From a virus, in the IMG/VR virus record IMGVR_UViG_3300032238_000242, positions 1 to 20,045 of that record: a DNA stretch of 20,045 nt; one strand, given 5' to 3'. Under the pieces are notes generated by a model that was not told where the DNA came from, ran no database searches, and was given only the letters and a program-made list of their open reading frames with translations. Shown one piece after another: positions 1 to 6,172 of this stretch. A program made the translations under genes and the position numbers. Every line of letters starts with the position of its first letter. Within the stretch, counting starts at the first letter, position 1.

Positions 1-467
1 GCAATACGTCCAATGTCACGAAGTTGTTCTACTGTGTAGCCTTCTGTCTTGAGTGTTTCGTAATGTGCTTTCACACAAAAGTGACACTTGCCAACAATAC
101 TAGCTGCCAGGCTAAATGCTTCGAAGTTTGACTTGGTAGTTCCGCCATGACTTGCAATAGCATTCATGCGTAACTGTGCTGGCAGGCCTTTAAGAGCAGG
201 GTCATCGGCCATTTCGACATAGGGATACCACACATTGTTTTGTGCCATAATACTGGCCGCTGTCATTGCTGACTCGGCATGCACTGGTGCGTCGGCCAAA
301 ATCAAACTGACCAGTTTGCCGTTGCCTGTTGCGGCTAATGCGGCTACAGCACAACCCATAGCTACATCAGCATCTAGTGTACTACGCAAAAGAACAGCAT
401 CAAGATTTAACTTGGTGTCCTTTGCGTAGTCTGGCAACGCTTCTTTGATAGCGTCGTTGAAAGCCAT
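1..467 (-). CDS. ahpD: AhpD-like alkylhydroperoxidase, 3' end cut by window
   Basis: Read directly from the sequence: an open frame starts at an ATG at 467 and gives 155 complete codons before the window edge (the family is about 175 aa), so only the last part is missing. AhpD is a small all-helical protein with a CxxC pair; in Mycobacterium it reduces AhpC using dihydrolipoamide from the 2-oxoacid dehydrogenase machinery and has weak peroxidase activity itself. The redox centre is present: C128 and C131 in KCHFCVKAH, with H135 and E116 at the spacing of the known Glu-Cys-Cys-His proton relay. The start overlaps the ahpC stop by one base (TAATG), so the two are translationally coupled. The protein looks functional and would probably draw reducing power from host lipoamide. 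Its presence in a phage is unusual. Confidence 0.9.
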   Translation of the reverse strand, partial: MAFNDAIKEALPDYAKDTKLNLDAVLLRSTLDADVAMGCAVAALAATGNGKLVSLILADAPVHAESAMTAASIMAQNNVWYPYVEMADDPALKGLPAQLRMNAIASHGGTTKSNFEAFSLAASIVGKCHFCVKAHYETLKTEGYTVEQLRDIGRI

Positions 468-1006
468 TATAGTGTTTCTCCGCCTACTGTACGATTACAT
501 GCACACAATTCGCCAGTTTGTAATGCGTCTAATACACGCAATGTTTCTTCTGGTGAGCGTCCAACGTTCAAGTTGTTGACAGTGACATGTTGAATTTCAT
601 TGTTGGGATCAACAATAAATGTGGCACGAAGTGCAGCACCTGCTGGCGCATAAAATACACCAAGTTGCTCAATCAAGCTCAACTCACCACGCTGTGTATC
701 AGCAAACTGTGTGTGAGTAATCTTTTTCAAATCCGCATGTGCGTTTTGCCAACTAACTTTACAGAACTCATTGTCTGTTGAACCTGTTAGCAATACTGCA
801 TCACGATCTGCAAAATCGCCAGCTAGTTTATCGTATGCAACAATTTCTGTTGGGCATACGAATGTGAAGTCTTTTGGATAGTAAACGATTACTTTCCACT
901 TGCCTTCAAATGATTTTTCTGTAATATCAAAGAAAGCGTCTTCTGGTTGTCCTGGCTTGACGCCTGTTACTACAAAAGGATCTAATTTTTGACCTACTGT
1001 TTTCAT
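467..1006 (-). CDS. ahpC: AhpC-type 2-Cys peroxiredoxin
   Basis: This 179-aa protein is a full-length peroxiredoxin of the AhpC/Prx1 class, which reduces hydrogen peroxide, organic peroxides and peroxynitrite in the cytoplasm. The peroxidatic cysteine C51 lies in DFTFVCPTEI. The resolving region near the C-terminus is ELCACNR (C168, C170), the CxC form also seen in the Mycobacterium AhpC that works with AhpD rather than AhpF. An extra cysteine sits at C82. A strong Shine-Dalgarno sequence AAAGGAG (1013-1019) lies 6 nt before the ATG. ahpD follows with a one-base overlap, and two tRNA genes lie upstream behind a strong promoter. The VGG-x-TL tail and general sequence recall proteobacterial AhpC, so recent capture from a host is likely, but this was not tested by a search. 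Confidence 0.93.
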   Translation of the reverse strand: MKTVGQKLDPFVVTGVKPGQPEDAFFDITEKSFEGKWKVIVYYPKDFTFVCPTEIVAYDKLAGDFADRDAVLLTGSTDNEFCKVSWQNAHADLKKITHTQFADTQRGELSLIEQLGVFYAPAGAALRATFIVDPNNEIQHVTVNNLNVGRSPEETLRVLDALQTGELCACNRTVGGETL

Positions 1007-1043
1007 GTGCTTCTCCTTTAAGTTAATATGAAATTATTTTGAT

Positions 1044-1128
1044 TGGTGCCCAGAAAGAGACTCGAACTCTTAAGCCTTGCGGCACTGGCTTCTAAGACCA
1101 GCGTGTATACCAATTCCACCATCTGGGC
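1044..1128 (-). tRNA. tRNA-Leu (anticodon TAG)
   Basis: The minus strand folds as a complete class II tRNA. The acceptor stem is GCCCAGA/TCTGGGC, the discriminator is A, and CCA is encoded. The anticodon stem-loop has CTGGT and GCCAG arms around the loop CTTAGAA, so the anticodon is TAG (reads CUA). A long variable arm (near TGCCGCAAGGCT) fits leucine, and the T-arm is AAGAG-TTCGAGT-CTCTT. A phage copy may support CUA/CUN codons in late expression. Confidence 0.93.
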
Positions 1129-1145
1129 GATACTTTACTTAATAC

Positions 1146-1224
1146 TGGTGGGCCTTCTGTGAGTCGAACACAGTACCTACCGGTTATGAGCCGGGTGCTC
1201 TAACCAAGCGTGAGCTAAAGGCCC
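1146..1224 (-). tRNA. tRNA with CAT anticodon (Met elongator or Ile2)
   Basis: The minus strand folds as a class I tRNA with acceptor stem GGGCCTT/AAGGCCC, discriminator A and encoded CCA. The D-arm has GCTC/GAGC, the T-arm is CTGTG-TTCGACT-CACAG, and the anticodon loop is CTCATAA (CAT). The outermost pair of the anticodon stem is a C-U mismatch. TTGGTTAGAGCAC in the D-arm resembles elongator tRNA-Met, but a lysidine-modified Ile2 tRNA cannot be excluded by eye. It begins about 3 nt after the predicted transcription start of the promoter at 1234-1262. Confidence 0.9.
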
Positions 1225-1233
1225 TATGCTTGT

Positions 1234-1262
1234 ATTATATACTAATTGTGTTTAAAGGTCAA
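1234..1262 (-). promoter_or_regulatory. Near-consensus sigma70 promoter for tRNA-ahpC-ahpD
   Basis: On the minus strand the -35 box TTGACC (1257-1262) is followed after exactly 17 bp by a perfect -10 box TATAAT (1234-1239). The predicted start near 1227 is only about 3 nt before the first tRNA. Only about 37 nt separate the ahpC ATG from the tRNA-Leu CCA end and no other promoter is visible there, so it probably drives both tRNAs and ahpCD as one transcript. Confidence 0.85.
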
Positions 1263-1267
1263 ACGAT

Positions 1268-2509
1268 TTAACGACGTTGTCTAACCGGTTGGGAAGCAGT
1301 ACGTCGAGCACGTGGGTTTGCTTGCGCCGGTGCTATTGTTGTTGATTGTGCAGGCTGATTAAGCCCACCACGTAGTACATTACCATTTTTGTCAACCAAC
1401 ACAACGTCTTTGGTGCCCTTCATACCAAGAGCACGTACTAGTGTCAGTGCTTGCGGGCGAAGACCACGATAACCAATTGCTTTTCCTGGACGTGTTTTGG
1501 AATTACCGATACGCCAAACCATTAAATGGCTTTCTGGAATATCTGCTTTAGTTTTAATAACGGTATAGCATTCAATGGTAACATTGTTATCTTGTTGTAC
1601 AAAGTGATGCGGTTTAAAATCTTGAATAACAATGCCACCCTCTGGGTTAATATCTGTACCAAAAATAGCCTTTATGGATTCTTCTTCAGTTGGCTCAACC
1701 ACAATATCTTTGTTTAACTGGTAGTAATCTCTTCCAAGATCGTCTTTTAATTTATCTAATCGGATAGCACCTTGTTTTACTAAATTATCAATAATAACTC
1801 TAGCTTTAGCACCAAATGATCCTTCGGCGCTTTCCCAACTGGCTGCACTTAGTTCTTTAATACTAATTGGTAATCGGTGTGTAGGACTCGATAATACTAC
1901 GTCAGCTTTTTTAATGCCGCCAGTACTTTGCCGTCCCGGGTTTCGTCCCGATGCGTCAACGCCAGTTGCGCCTTGTATAGAAATACTTTTTCCGCGACCA
2001 TCAACAAATGTAGCATTAATTGATCCATATTGTTGAATCATACTTTGCATCATACTGGCCAACTCTAATTCATTACCTACTCCAGCACTTTTATCCGCTT
2101 GTTTACCCTCATCCTTAACAGAAATGTTTATGGGTGTATCGTTAAATACTATTACACCTGCACTACTAATTTCTGGGATCACAATAACACGTGGTTTTTC
2201 TTTGGGGAATTTTGCCTGGAAAACTTTTAAAATATTATTTAAAACCAGTTGACGATATTTTATTTTTGCTTGTCCGGCGGGAATTTGTACTATTGCGTGT
2301 ATACGATTTCCATTGACTTTAATCTGTTCGTATCCGGCTTGTGCTAGTATTTGCTGTACTATTTGTTTGTTTATGCTGTTAGATGCTGGATCTTTTGCAG
2401 TGGCCGGTTTAACCGGAGCAGATTTTGCCTTAGGAGCTGTTTTAACAGGTGGCTTAGCCGCGGCGACCGGGGCTTCGTTAAGTAAGTTGATTAGTTCACG
2501 CATTCTCAT
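1268..2509 (-). CDS. Phage protein of unknown function with head-targeting-like N-terminus
   Basis: The function is not recognised. The frame opens at 2533, but I place the start at the ATG at 2509 (413 aa) because a GATAAATA late-promoter-like box (2517-2524) lies 7 nt before it and inside the longer form. The N-terminus reads MRMRELINLLNEA, a short amphipathic stretch ending in L-x-E-A; this resembles T4 capsid-targeting peptides cleaved by the gp21 protease. A linker rich in Ala, Pro and Lys follows (about residues 13-40). The middle has a conserved-looking block KKADVVLSS...PISIKEL that faintly recalls PD-(D/E)XK nuclease cores, though the second acidic residue is replaced. The C-terminal 20 residues are strongly basic (RARR, RQRR). 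It may be an internal head protein, possibly DNA-binding; this is inference. Confidence 0.8.
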   Translation of the reverse strand: MRMRELINLLNEAPVAAAKPPVKTAPKAKSAPVKPATAKDPASNSINKQIVQQILAQAGYEQIKVNGNRIHAIVQIPAGQAKIKYRQLVLNNILKVFQAKFPKEKPRVIVIPEISSAGVIVFNDTPINISVKDEGKQADKSAGVGNELELASMMQSMIQQYGSINATFVDGRGKSISIQGATGVDASGRNPGRQSTGGIKKADVVLSSPTHRLPISIKELSAASWESAEGSFGAKARVIIDNLVKQGAIRLDKLKDDLGRDYYQLNKDIVVEPTEEESIKAIFGTDINPEGGIVIQDFKPHHFVQQDNNVTIECYTVIKTKADIPESHLMVWRIGNSKTRPGKAIGYRGLRPQALTLVRALGMKGTKDVVLVDKNGNVLRGGLNQPAQSTTIAPAQANPRARRTASQPVRQRR

Positions 2510-2516
2510 AGTAAAG

Positions 2517-2524
2517 TATTTATC
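2517..2524 (-). promoter_or_regulatory. Late-promoter-like GATAAATA box
   Basis: The minus strand reads GATAAATA, one base off the T4 late consensus TATAAATA, 7 nt before the ATG at 2509. It overlaps the stop codon (TAA) of the gene upstream. No Shine-Dalgarno sequence lies between box and start. If it works like a T4 late promoter, transcription would begin at or very near the start codon. Confidence 0.5.
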
Positions 2525-3257
2525 GGCGTTCAATATCTTCTTCTACACAGCAACTACCAAACTGCACTTCTACCAGTTTGCAGGGTGTTTTAAACGGGTT
2601 ACTTAGCTGGTGCCATTCGCCTACAGTAATATGTACAGTTTCGTGCTGACGCAAAAACATAGCCGCATATTCTTTTTCTACCTTGCACTCACCTTCTGTG
2701 ACCATCCAGTATTCTGCACGTTGTTGATGACGTTGCATACTTAGGCTTTGCCCGGGCTCTACTGTAAGTTCCTTGACTTTGGTGCCTGCAACCTCATGTA
2801 GCACACGATAATAGCCCCAGGGGCGGATGGTCTTGGGTGCTTTCCACTCCTCAAGGATCCAGCTACTGCTGTTGGCCTTGTCTTCTCCGCCTACACCAAA
2901 CGCAAACTCCACATCATCAAACACCATTTCAGGAATGTTATCTCGAGTACGGTCGCCACCATTGGCAAATACTAAGGTTGCCCAGGGAAACATTGTTTTA
3001 ACTGTTCGGATAGCATCAATAGCTGTTCCATCATCATCATTGAACTCTATCACACGATCCACCGAACGTAAATTGCCCACAATGTTGGCACGTTCTGACC
3101 AGGGCATAAATGCTCGGCCTTTTTTACGATCTAGCCAAGCATCTGAATTTAATCCCACAATAAGATGGTCGCCAAGATTACGGGCTGCTTTAAAATAAGC
3201 AATGTGCCCAGAGTGTACAGGATCAAATCCGCCAGTGGCAATTACAATTTTTGTCAT
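2520..3257 (-). CDS. Cytidylyltransferase-like domain fused to mannose-6-P isomerase-type cupin
   Basis: This is a two-domain protein of 245 aa. Residues 1-135 form a HIGH-superfamily nucleotidyltransferase: GGFDPVHSGH at 9-18 (with the HxGH signature) and, late in the domain, SSS near 130-132 where the family has ISSTxxR. Relatives are TagD, RfaE-C and other CDP/ADP-sugar or polyol activating enzymes. Residues 143-245 match the cupin of type II phosphomannose isomerases (the C-terminal domain of ManC): RPWGYY, PGQSLSMQRHQQRAEYW with H177 and E182, WHQLSNP with H216, and the end VQFGS...EEDIER. The start overlaps the methyltransferase stop by one base (TGATG). A role in making an activated sugar or alditol for a surface glycan is plausible. 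The exact substrate is not visible. Confidence 0.85.
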   Translation of the reverse strand: MTKIVIATGGFDPVHSGHIAYFKAARNLGDHLIVGLNSDAWLDRKKGRAFMPWSERANIVGNLRSVDRVIEFNDDDGTAIDAIRTVKTMFPWATLVFANGGDRTRDNIPEMVFDDVEFAFGVGGEDKANSSSWILEEWKAPKTIRPWGYYRVLHEVAGTKVKELTVEPGQSLSMQRHQQRAEYWMVTEGECKVEKEYAAMFLRQHETVHITVGEWHQLSNPFKTPCKLVEVQFGSCCVEEDIERR

Positions 3258-4012
3258 CAGTCTGTGATCTTGTAGTAATCTTTATCTAGCCAAGTCACAA
3301 CTAAATCTTCTAGTCTGGCATGTCCGTGTTGATTTACGCTGTTAATTATGCTGTCGTTGACAAGATTGCGTTCGGCCAAATCGTACCAGGTGGCTTGTTG
3401 CGTCAACGGTTCGTGTCCGCTGGCATATACTGCAGCATACAACCAAGGCGTACTACGTTTACGATAAAAATACGCATCTCTGCAGTCAAACCCTGAGATA
3501 GCCAGCATGTAGATTAGATTTAAGATATTGTAATTGTAATATTGATGGTCGTGTTGTTCTACTACCAAACTACTATTTTTCACATAGGTGCCCTGCGGAA
3601 TGGTCAATATCAACATGCCATTTTCTTGTAGGGTTTCTTTCCAAACACGCAAACATTTGAAAGGGTCTAGGGCATACTGAAACGTATCATGAGCCCAGAT
3701 TAAATCCACTTGTCTGGGTACTGCTCGTTCTTCAAAGTTTCGCTCAATTGGTATTAGATTTGGATTACGGGCCAGTATGTCCGGGTCAATCCTGCTCAAG
3801 TCTTGATCTACGGCATAGACTGTGTAATTCCTAGGTTCAACGGGCTCATCTCTGGTCATAAGGCTTGCCCACCACTCGGCATCCAATCCGGCGCCGCAAC
3901 CCATATCGGCTATATATGTTAAACTGTCAAGAAAACTGTCATATCCGTACAACAGGTTTAATACTTCTAAACTGTGTTCATGACTCAGGTAGGGATTTTT
4001 AAACAGGGCCAT
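3257..4012 (-). CDS. Class I SAM-dependent methyltransferase
   Basis: This 251-aa protein has a Rossmann-fold methyltransferase core. Motif I is DMGCGAG (residues 36-42), the acidic end of strand 2 is AVDQD (67-71), and motif IV-like DLIWAHDTFQY (103-113) is followed by the usual GMLILTIP strand. The motif IV region lacks the DPPY or NPPF signature of adenine/cytosine-N4 DNA methylases, so a small-molecule, sugar or lipid substrate is more likely than DNA. The C-terminal third (from about 150) is not recognised. It sits between an 84-aa gene (start overlap of 14 nt) and the nucleotidyltransferase-cupin, in line with a glycan or lipid-modifying role. Confidence 0.85.
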   Translation of the reverse strand: MALFKNPYLSHEHSLEVLNLLYGYDSFLDSLTYIADMGCGAGLDAEWWASLMTRDEPVEPRNYTVYAVDQDLSRIDPDILARNPNLIPIERNFEERAVPRQVDLIWAHDTFQYALDPFKCLRVWKETLQENGMLILTIPQGTYVKNSSLVVEQHDHQYYNYNILNLIYMLAISGFDCRDAYFYRKRSTPWLYAAVYASGHEPLTQQATWYDLAERNLVNDSIINSVNQHGHARLEDLVVTWLDKDYYKITD

Positions 4013-4253
4013 TGGTCAATATTTCCATCACTAGTTTTTCTTTTAATTGTTTAAGTCTAAATTCAAGTTGATGGCATGCTTCGGCCACTTCGGCATCTGT
4101 GCCCCAACCTCGCTGTGTGTTTAAGTGATATGCAAATTTTGCCACTGTGTCTTTTTCTAGCTGTATGTTTACAGCATCATGTCGAGGTTTGGCTTGGCAA
4201 CACAGCTCAAACTCTTGTAACAATTCGTCAGCACGTTGACGCCAATCCATCAT
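3999..4253 (-). CDS. Small helical protein of unknown function (84 aa)
   Basis: The function is not recognised. The protein is charged, predicted mainly helical, with heptad-like leucines at the C-terminal end (LEFRLKQLKEKL) that could form a short coiled coil. Two cysteines (CC at about 18-19) occur near the N-terminus. The start ATGATG overlaps the stop of the uvsY-like gene, with GGAAGA about 10 nt upstream as ribosome binding site; either ATG could be used. The tight overlaps on both sides support it as a real gene. Position right after a uvsY-like gene might suggest a replication/recombination accessory role, but this is only context. Confidence 0.75.
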   Translation of the reverse strand: MMDWRQRADELLQEFELCCQAKPRHDAVNIQLEKDTVAKFAYHLNTQRGWGTDAEVAEACHQLEFRLKQLKEKLVMEILTNGPV

Positions 4254-4702
4254 ACTACAATATCTTCCATTCCGGCTGTGCGTAGTCTAACCACGTGTCC
4301 CAACATAAAGTTCTTTGATTCAATGCCTTTCATAACACCCAGCCAGCGATTGCGTAGTAATGCCACTTCGTTGATGATTGTTTCCATGTCAACAACTTCA
4401 TCCTCGGCTTCAGCATATTTTTCAGCATCTCTTGATGTCAGTGCTCTAGCATAGGCTTCTAGGTACTTTTTATAATGTCGTTGTCTAATTTTGCGTAGTT
4501 GTATGTTAAGAAACTCTAGCACAGCTTCAATTTCTTGCAGTTGATTAAAACGGTGCTCAGTCATGCCCGGCAAGTCCGACAGCTCTTTTTCTACACGGCC
4601 ACGTATTTTAATTTCTGTTTTGGCTGACGTCATTTCGCCTTCATAGTATTCAATGAATTCAGGAATAACGCTTAGGTCTGCTACAATTCGATTATAAAAC
4701 AT
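4250..4702 (-). CDS. uvsY: Probable UvsY-like recombination mediator
   Basis: This 150-aa protein is rich in helices and charge. UvsY of T4 (137 aa, hexameric) loads UvsX onto gp32-covered single strands. The C-terminal part here, with a W-x-x-x-M-x-x-I-x-S-x-x-F pattern (NRWLGVMKGIESKNFML) and then a short tail, resembles the UvsY C-terminus where a tryptophan-containing helix leads to IKSRGFAIKH. The YKKYLEAYARAL block at about 78-89 corresponds to the K/R-rich helix and Y-x-x-x-A segment of marine UvsY proteins. The start is the ATG at 4702 with CGGAG 6 nt before it; a TTG lies directly upstream. gp32 and uvsX in the same gene chain support the call, but the similarity is weak by eye. The alternative is an unrelated helical phage protein. 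Confidence 0.5.
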   Translation of the reverse strand: MFYNRIVADLSVIPEFIEYYEGEMTSAKTEIKIRGRVEKELSDLPGMTEHRFNQLQEIEAVLEFLNIQLRKIRQRHYKKYLEAYARALTSRDAEKYAEAEDEVVDMETIINEVALLRNRWLGVMKGIESKNFMLGHVVRLRTAGMEDIVV

Positions 4703-5939
4703 CAAGTACTCCGGTTAGCCAAGGAAAAGTTTCACGCCAGTTGGTGTTGCGTCTACGATCAAGCTCATCAAGATAAGTACGCAACTTGTTGATTTCGGTA
4801 GGATTTTTTTTGGTACTGGCAATCTGTTGTCTAACACCTTGCATGTACTTACGTGCTTCTTGTTGTTGCCAAGTGTCCACAGGCATAGCTTCCAGCACCT
4901 GTGCAAAGTACGGCTCCAGTAAGTCAGCATCAAAAATGTCTGGGTTCATGTAGGTTGGTGTATTTGCGATTATCAAATGATGCCCTATTTCTCTATGTGG
5001 TCTAAATGTATTCACGTAATTGATCAATGCTGGCATGGTAGGCACGGCCAGAGCTGTGACCACTTGGTTTATGTTTAAAGTTATCCAACGTTGGTTGACC
5101 AAATATTCAAAATTTTCTTTCCATTTTGTTAAATCTAAACCCGATCTAATGTACTCTTGTTCCGGCCCCCAGCAATCTATACTGGCAGTTACTTCAAAAC
5201 GTTTGATCTTGCGTTCAGCAACCAAATGTTTGATGCGTTCTACGTGATCTCGTAAACGCCCATTATCAATCATCAGATTGCTTACCACATTAAATTCCAA
5301 ATCTTTGTTACTATGATTATACAGGAAATCCAAGCAGGTGTCAAATTGTGCTTGATAAAAAGGTTCTCCGCCCAGCACATGAAATCTACGCACACTGGAA
5401 TAGTTGGCATCTAGCCAGGACCATAATTGTTCAGTCAGCCGGGCTTTTTCTGGATGTGGCTGATATTGGTTGTCTATTACTACTCCCGAAGATTCAAATC
5501 TACCGTGTTGATCATTTTCATGTTTGATGCGACTGCTAAAACCATCGTGGCAATATATACATCGTAGGTTGCAGGTATTGTCAAAATACACTTCTACAAT
5601 TCTGGGGGTTACCATAACTGCTTCAGGGTCCGCATCTAACTCAGGTGGTGTTAGATCTGGTATTGCTAGGTGTAGCATACGATCGCTCGATCCACCAGCA
5701 CGTTCTATTTTTTCACAGTAGTCACAGCCACCCGTGGGCCAGGCACCAGACAGCATGGTCTGACGGTCTTGCAATTTTTTAGCAGTATTGTGAAAAAGTT
5801 CAAATGCATCCACTGACAGTGGGCTTTTTTCTACTCTATGGCAACTGTTGGTGGTTCCTTCGTACAGGTAGATACTGCTCCAGGTCCATTTAAGTTGGCA
5901 TGCTGTAGCTGTTTGTATTGGAAAATACTTGTGCTTCAT
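4692..5939 (-). CDS. Radical SAM protein with N-terminal cysteine module (rSAM 1)
   Basis: At 415 aa this is the longest of the four radical SAM proteins here. The SAM-binding [4Fe-4S] motif is CNLRCIYC (C123, C127, C130), followed by HVLGGEP (GGEP at 190-193), the usual SAM-contact motif. Before the radical SAM domain is a separate cysteine set: C14, C33, and C72-x-x-C75 followed by an E. The other three radical SAM proteins have the same set. In known SPASM/twitch enzymes such cysteines bind an auxiliary Fe-S cluster, but there they are C-terminal. The start overlaps the 77-aa gene stop (TAATG), and the end overlaps the uvsY-like start by 11 nt. The reaction and substrate are unknown. Confidence 0.9.
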   Translation of the reverse strand: MKHKYFPIQTATACQLKWTWSSIYLYEGTTNSCHRVEKSPLSVDAFELFHNTAKKLQDRQTMLSGAWPTGGCDYCEKIERAGGSSDRMLHLAIPDLTPPELDADPEAVMVTPRIVEVYFDNTCNLRCIYCHDGFSSRIKHENDQHGRFESSGVVIDNQYQPHPEKARLTEQLWSWLDANYSSVRRFHVLGGEPFYQAQFDTCLDFLYNHSNKDLEFNVVSNLMIDNGRLRDHVERIKHLVAERKIKRFEVTASIDCWGPEQEYIRSGLDLTKWKENFEYLVNQRWITLNINQVVTALAVPTMPALINYVNTFRPHREIGHHLIIANTPTYMNPDIFDADLLEPYFAQVLEAMPVDTWQQQEARKYMQGVRQQIASTKKNPTEINKLRTYLDELDRRRNTNWRETFPWLTGVLDVL

Positions 5940-6172
5940 TACCAGTCGGAATCGTCACCTTCGTCATCATCTTGTTCGTCATCGTCGGTGTATTCTTTGA
6001 GAGCACGTTTTAATGTGTTATCGGTTCCGCCAAACTCTTTGAGTTCTTGGTCTCCCAACATGTCTACCATGACACTCATAAGATTGTCGGCACACTCTTG
6101 ACGATCCTTTGCAGGAACATACTGTTTCATAATTGTGTATAGTTCGCTTATAACTTCTGCATCAATGGTCAT
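5939..6172 (-). CDS. Small protein with highly acidic tail (77 aa)
   Basis: The function is not recognised. The first 60 residues look like a compact helical domain (ISELYTIMKQYVPAKDRQE, then GGTDNTLKRAL). The last 17 residues are nearly all Asp/Glu and end in W. Such tails are common on phage DNA mimics and on proteins that bind single-strand-binding proteins or polymerase. It lies between two radical SAM genes, overlapping the upstream one by 4 nt (ATGA) and the downstream one by 1 nt, with a good Shine-Dalgarno AGAGGAAAAA. It could be a replication or transcription accessory protein, or, speculatively, a substrate or partner of the neighbouring radical SAM enzymes. Confidence 0.8.
   Translation of the reverse strand: MTIDAEVISELYTIMKQYVPAKDRQECADNLMSVMVDMLGDQELKEFGGTDNTLKRALKEYTDDDEQDDDEGDDSDW

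Noticed and set aside
1044-1224. tRNA pair as a prophage attachment site with ahpC/ahpD as bacterial flank
   Set aside because: No integrase gene, no tRNA 3'-end repeat and no composition break were seen, and tRNA clusters are normal in T4-like phages. It cannot be fully excluded because the left side of ahpD is outside the window.
1880-1970. PD-(D/E)XK nuclease domain in the 413-aa protein
   Set aside because: The ADVV...ISIKE pattern is suggestive, but the second acidic residue of the catalytic D...ExK set is replaced, so I do not call a nuclease.
2827-3198. Plus-strand open frames opposite the minus-strand genes, e.g. 123 aa here, and 16497-16952
   Set aside because: They are antisense shadows of well-supported genes, with serine/arginine-rich, unstructured translations and no plausible ribosome sites.
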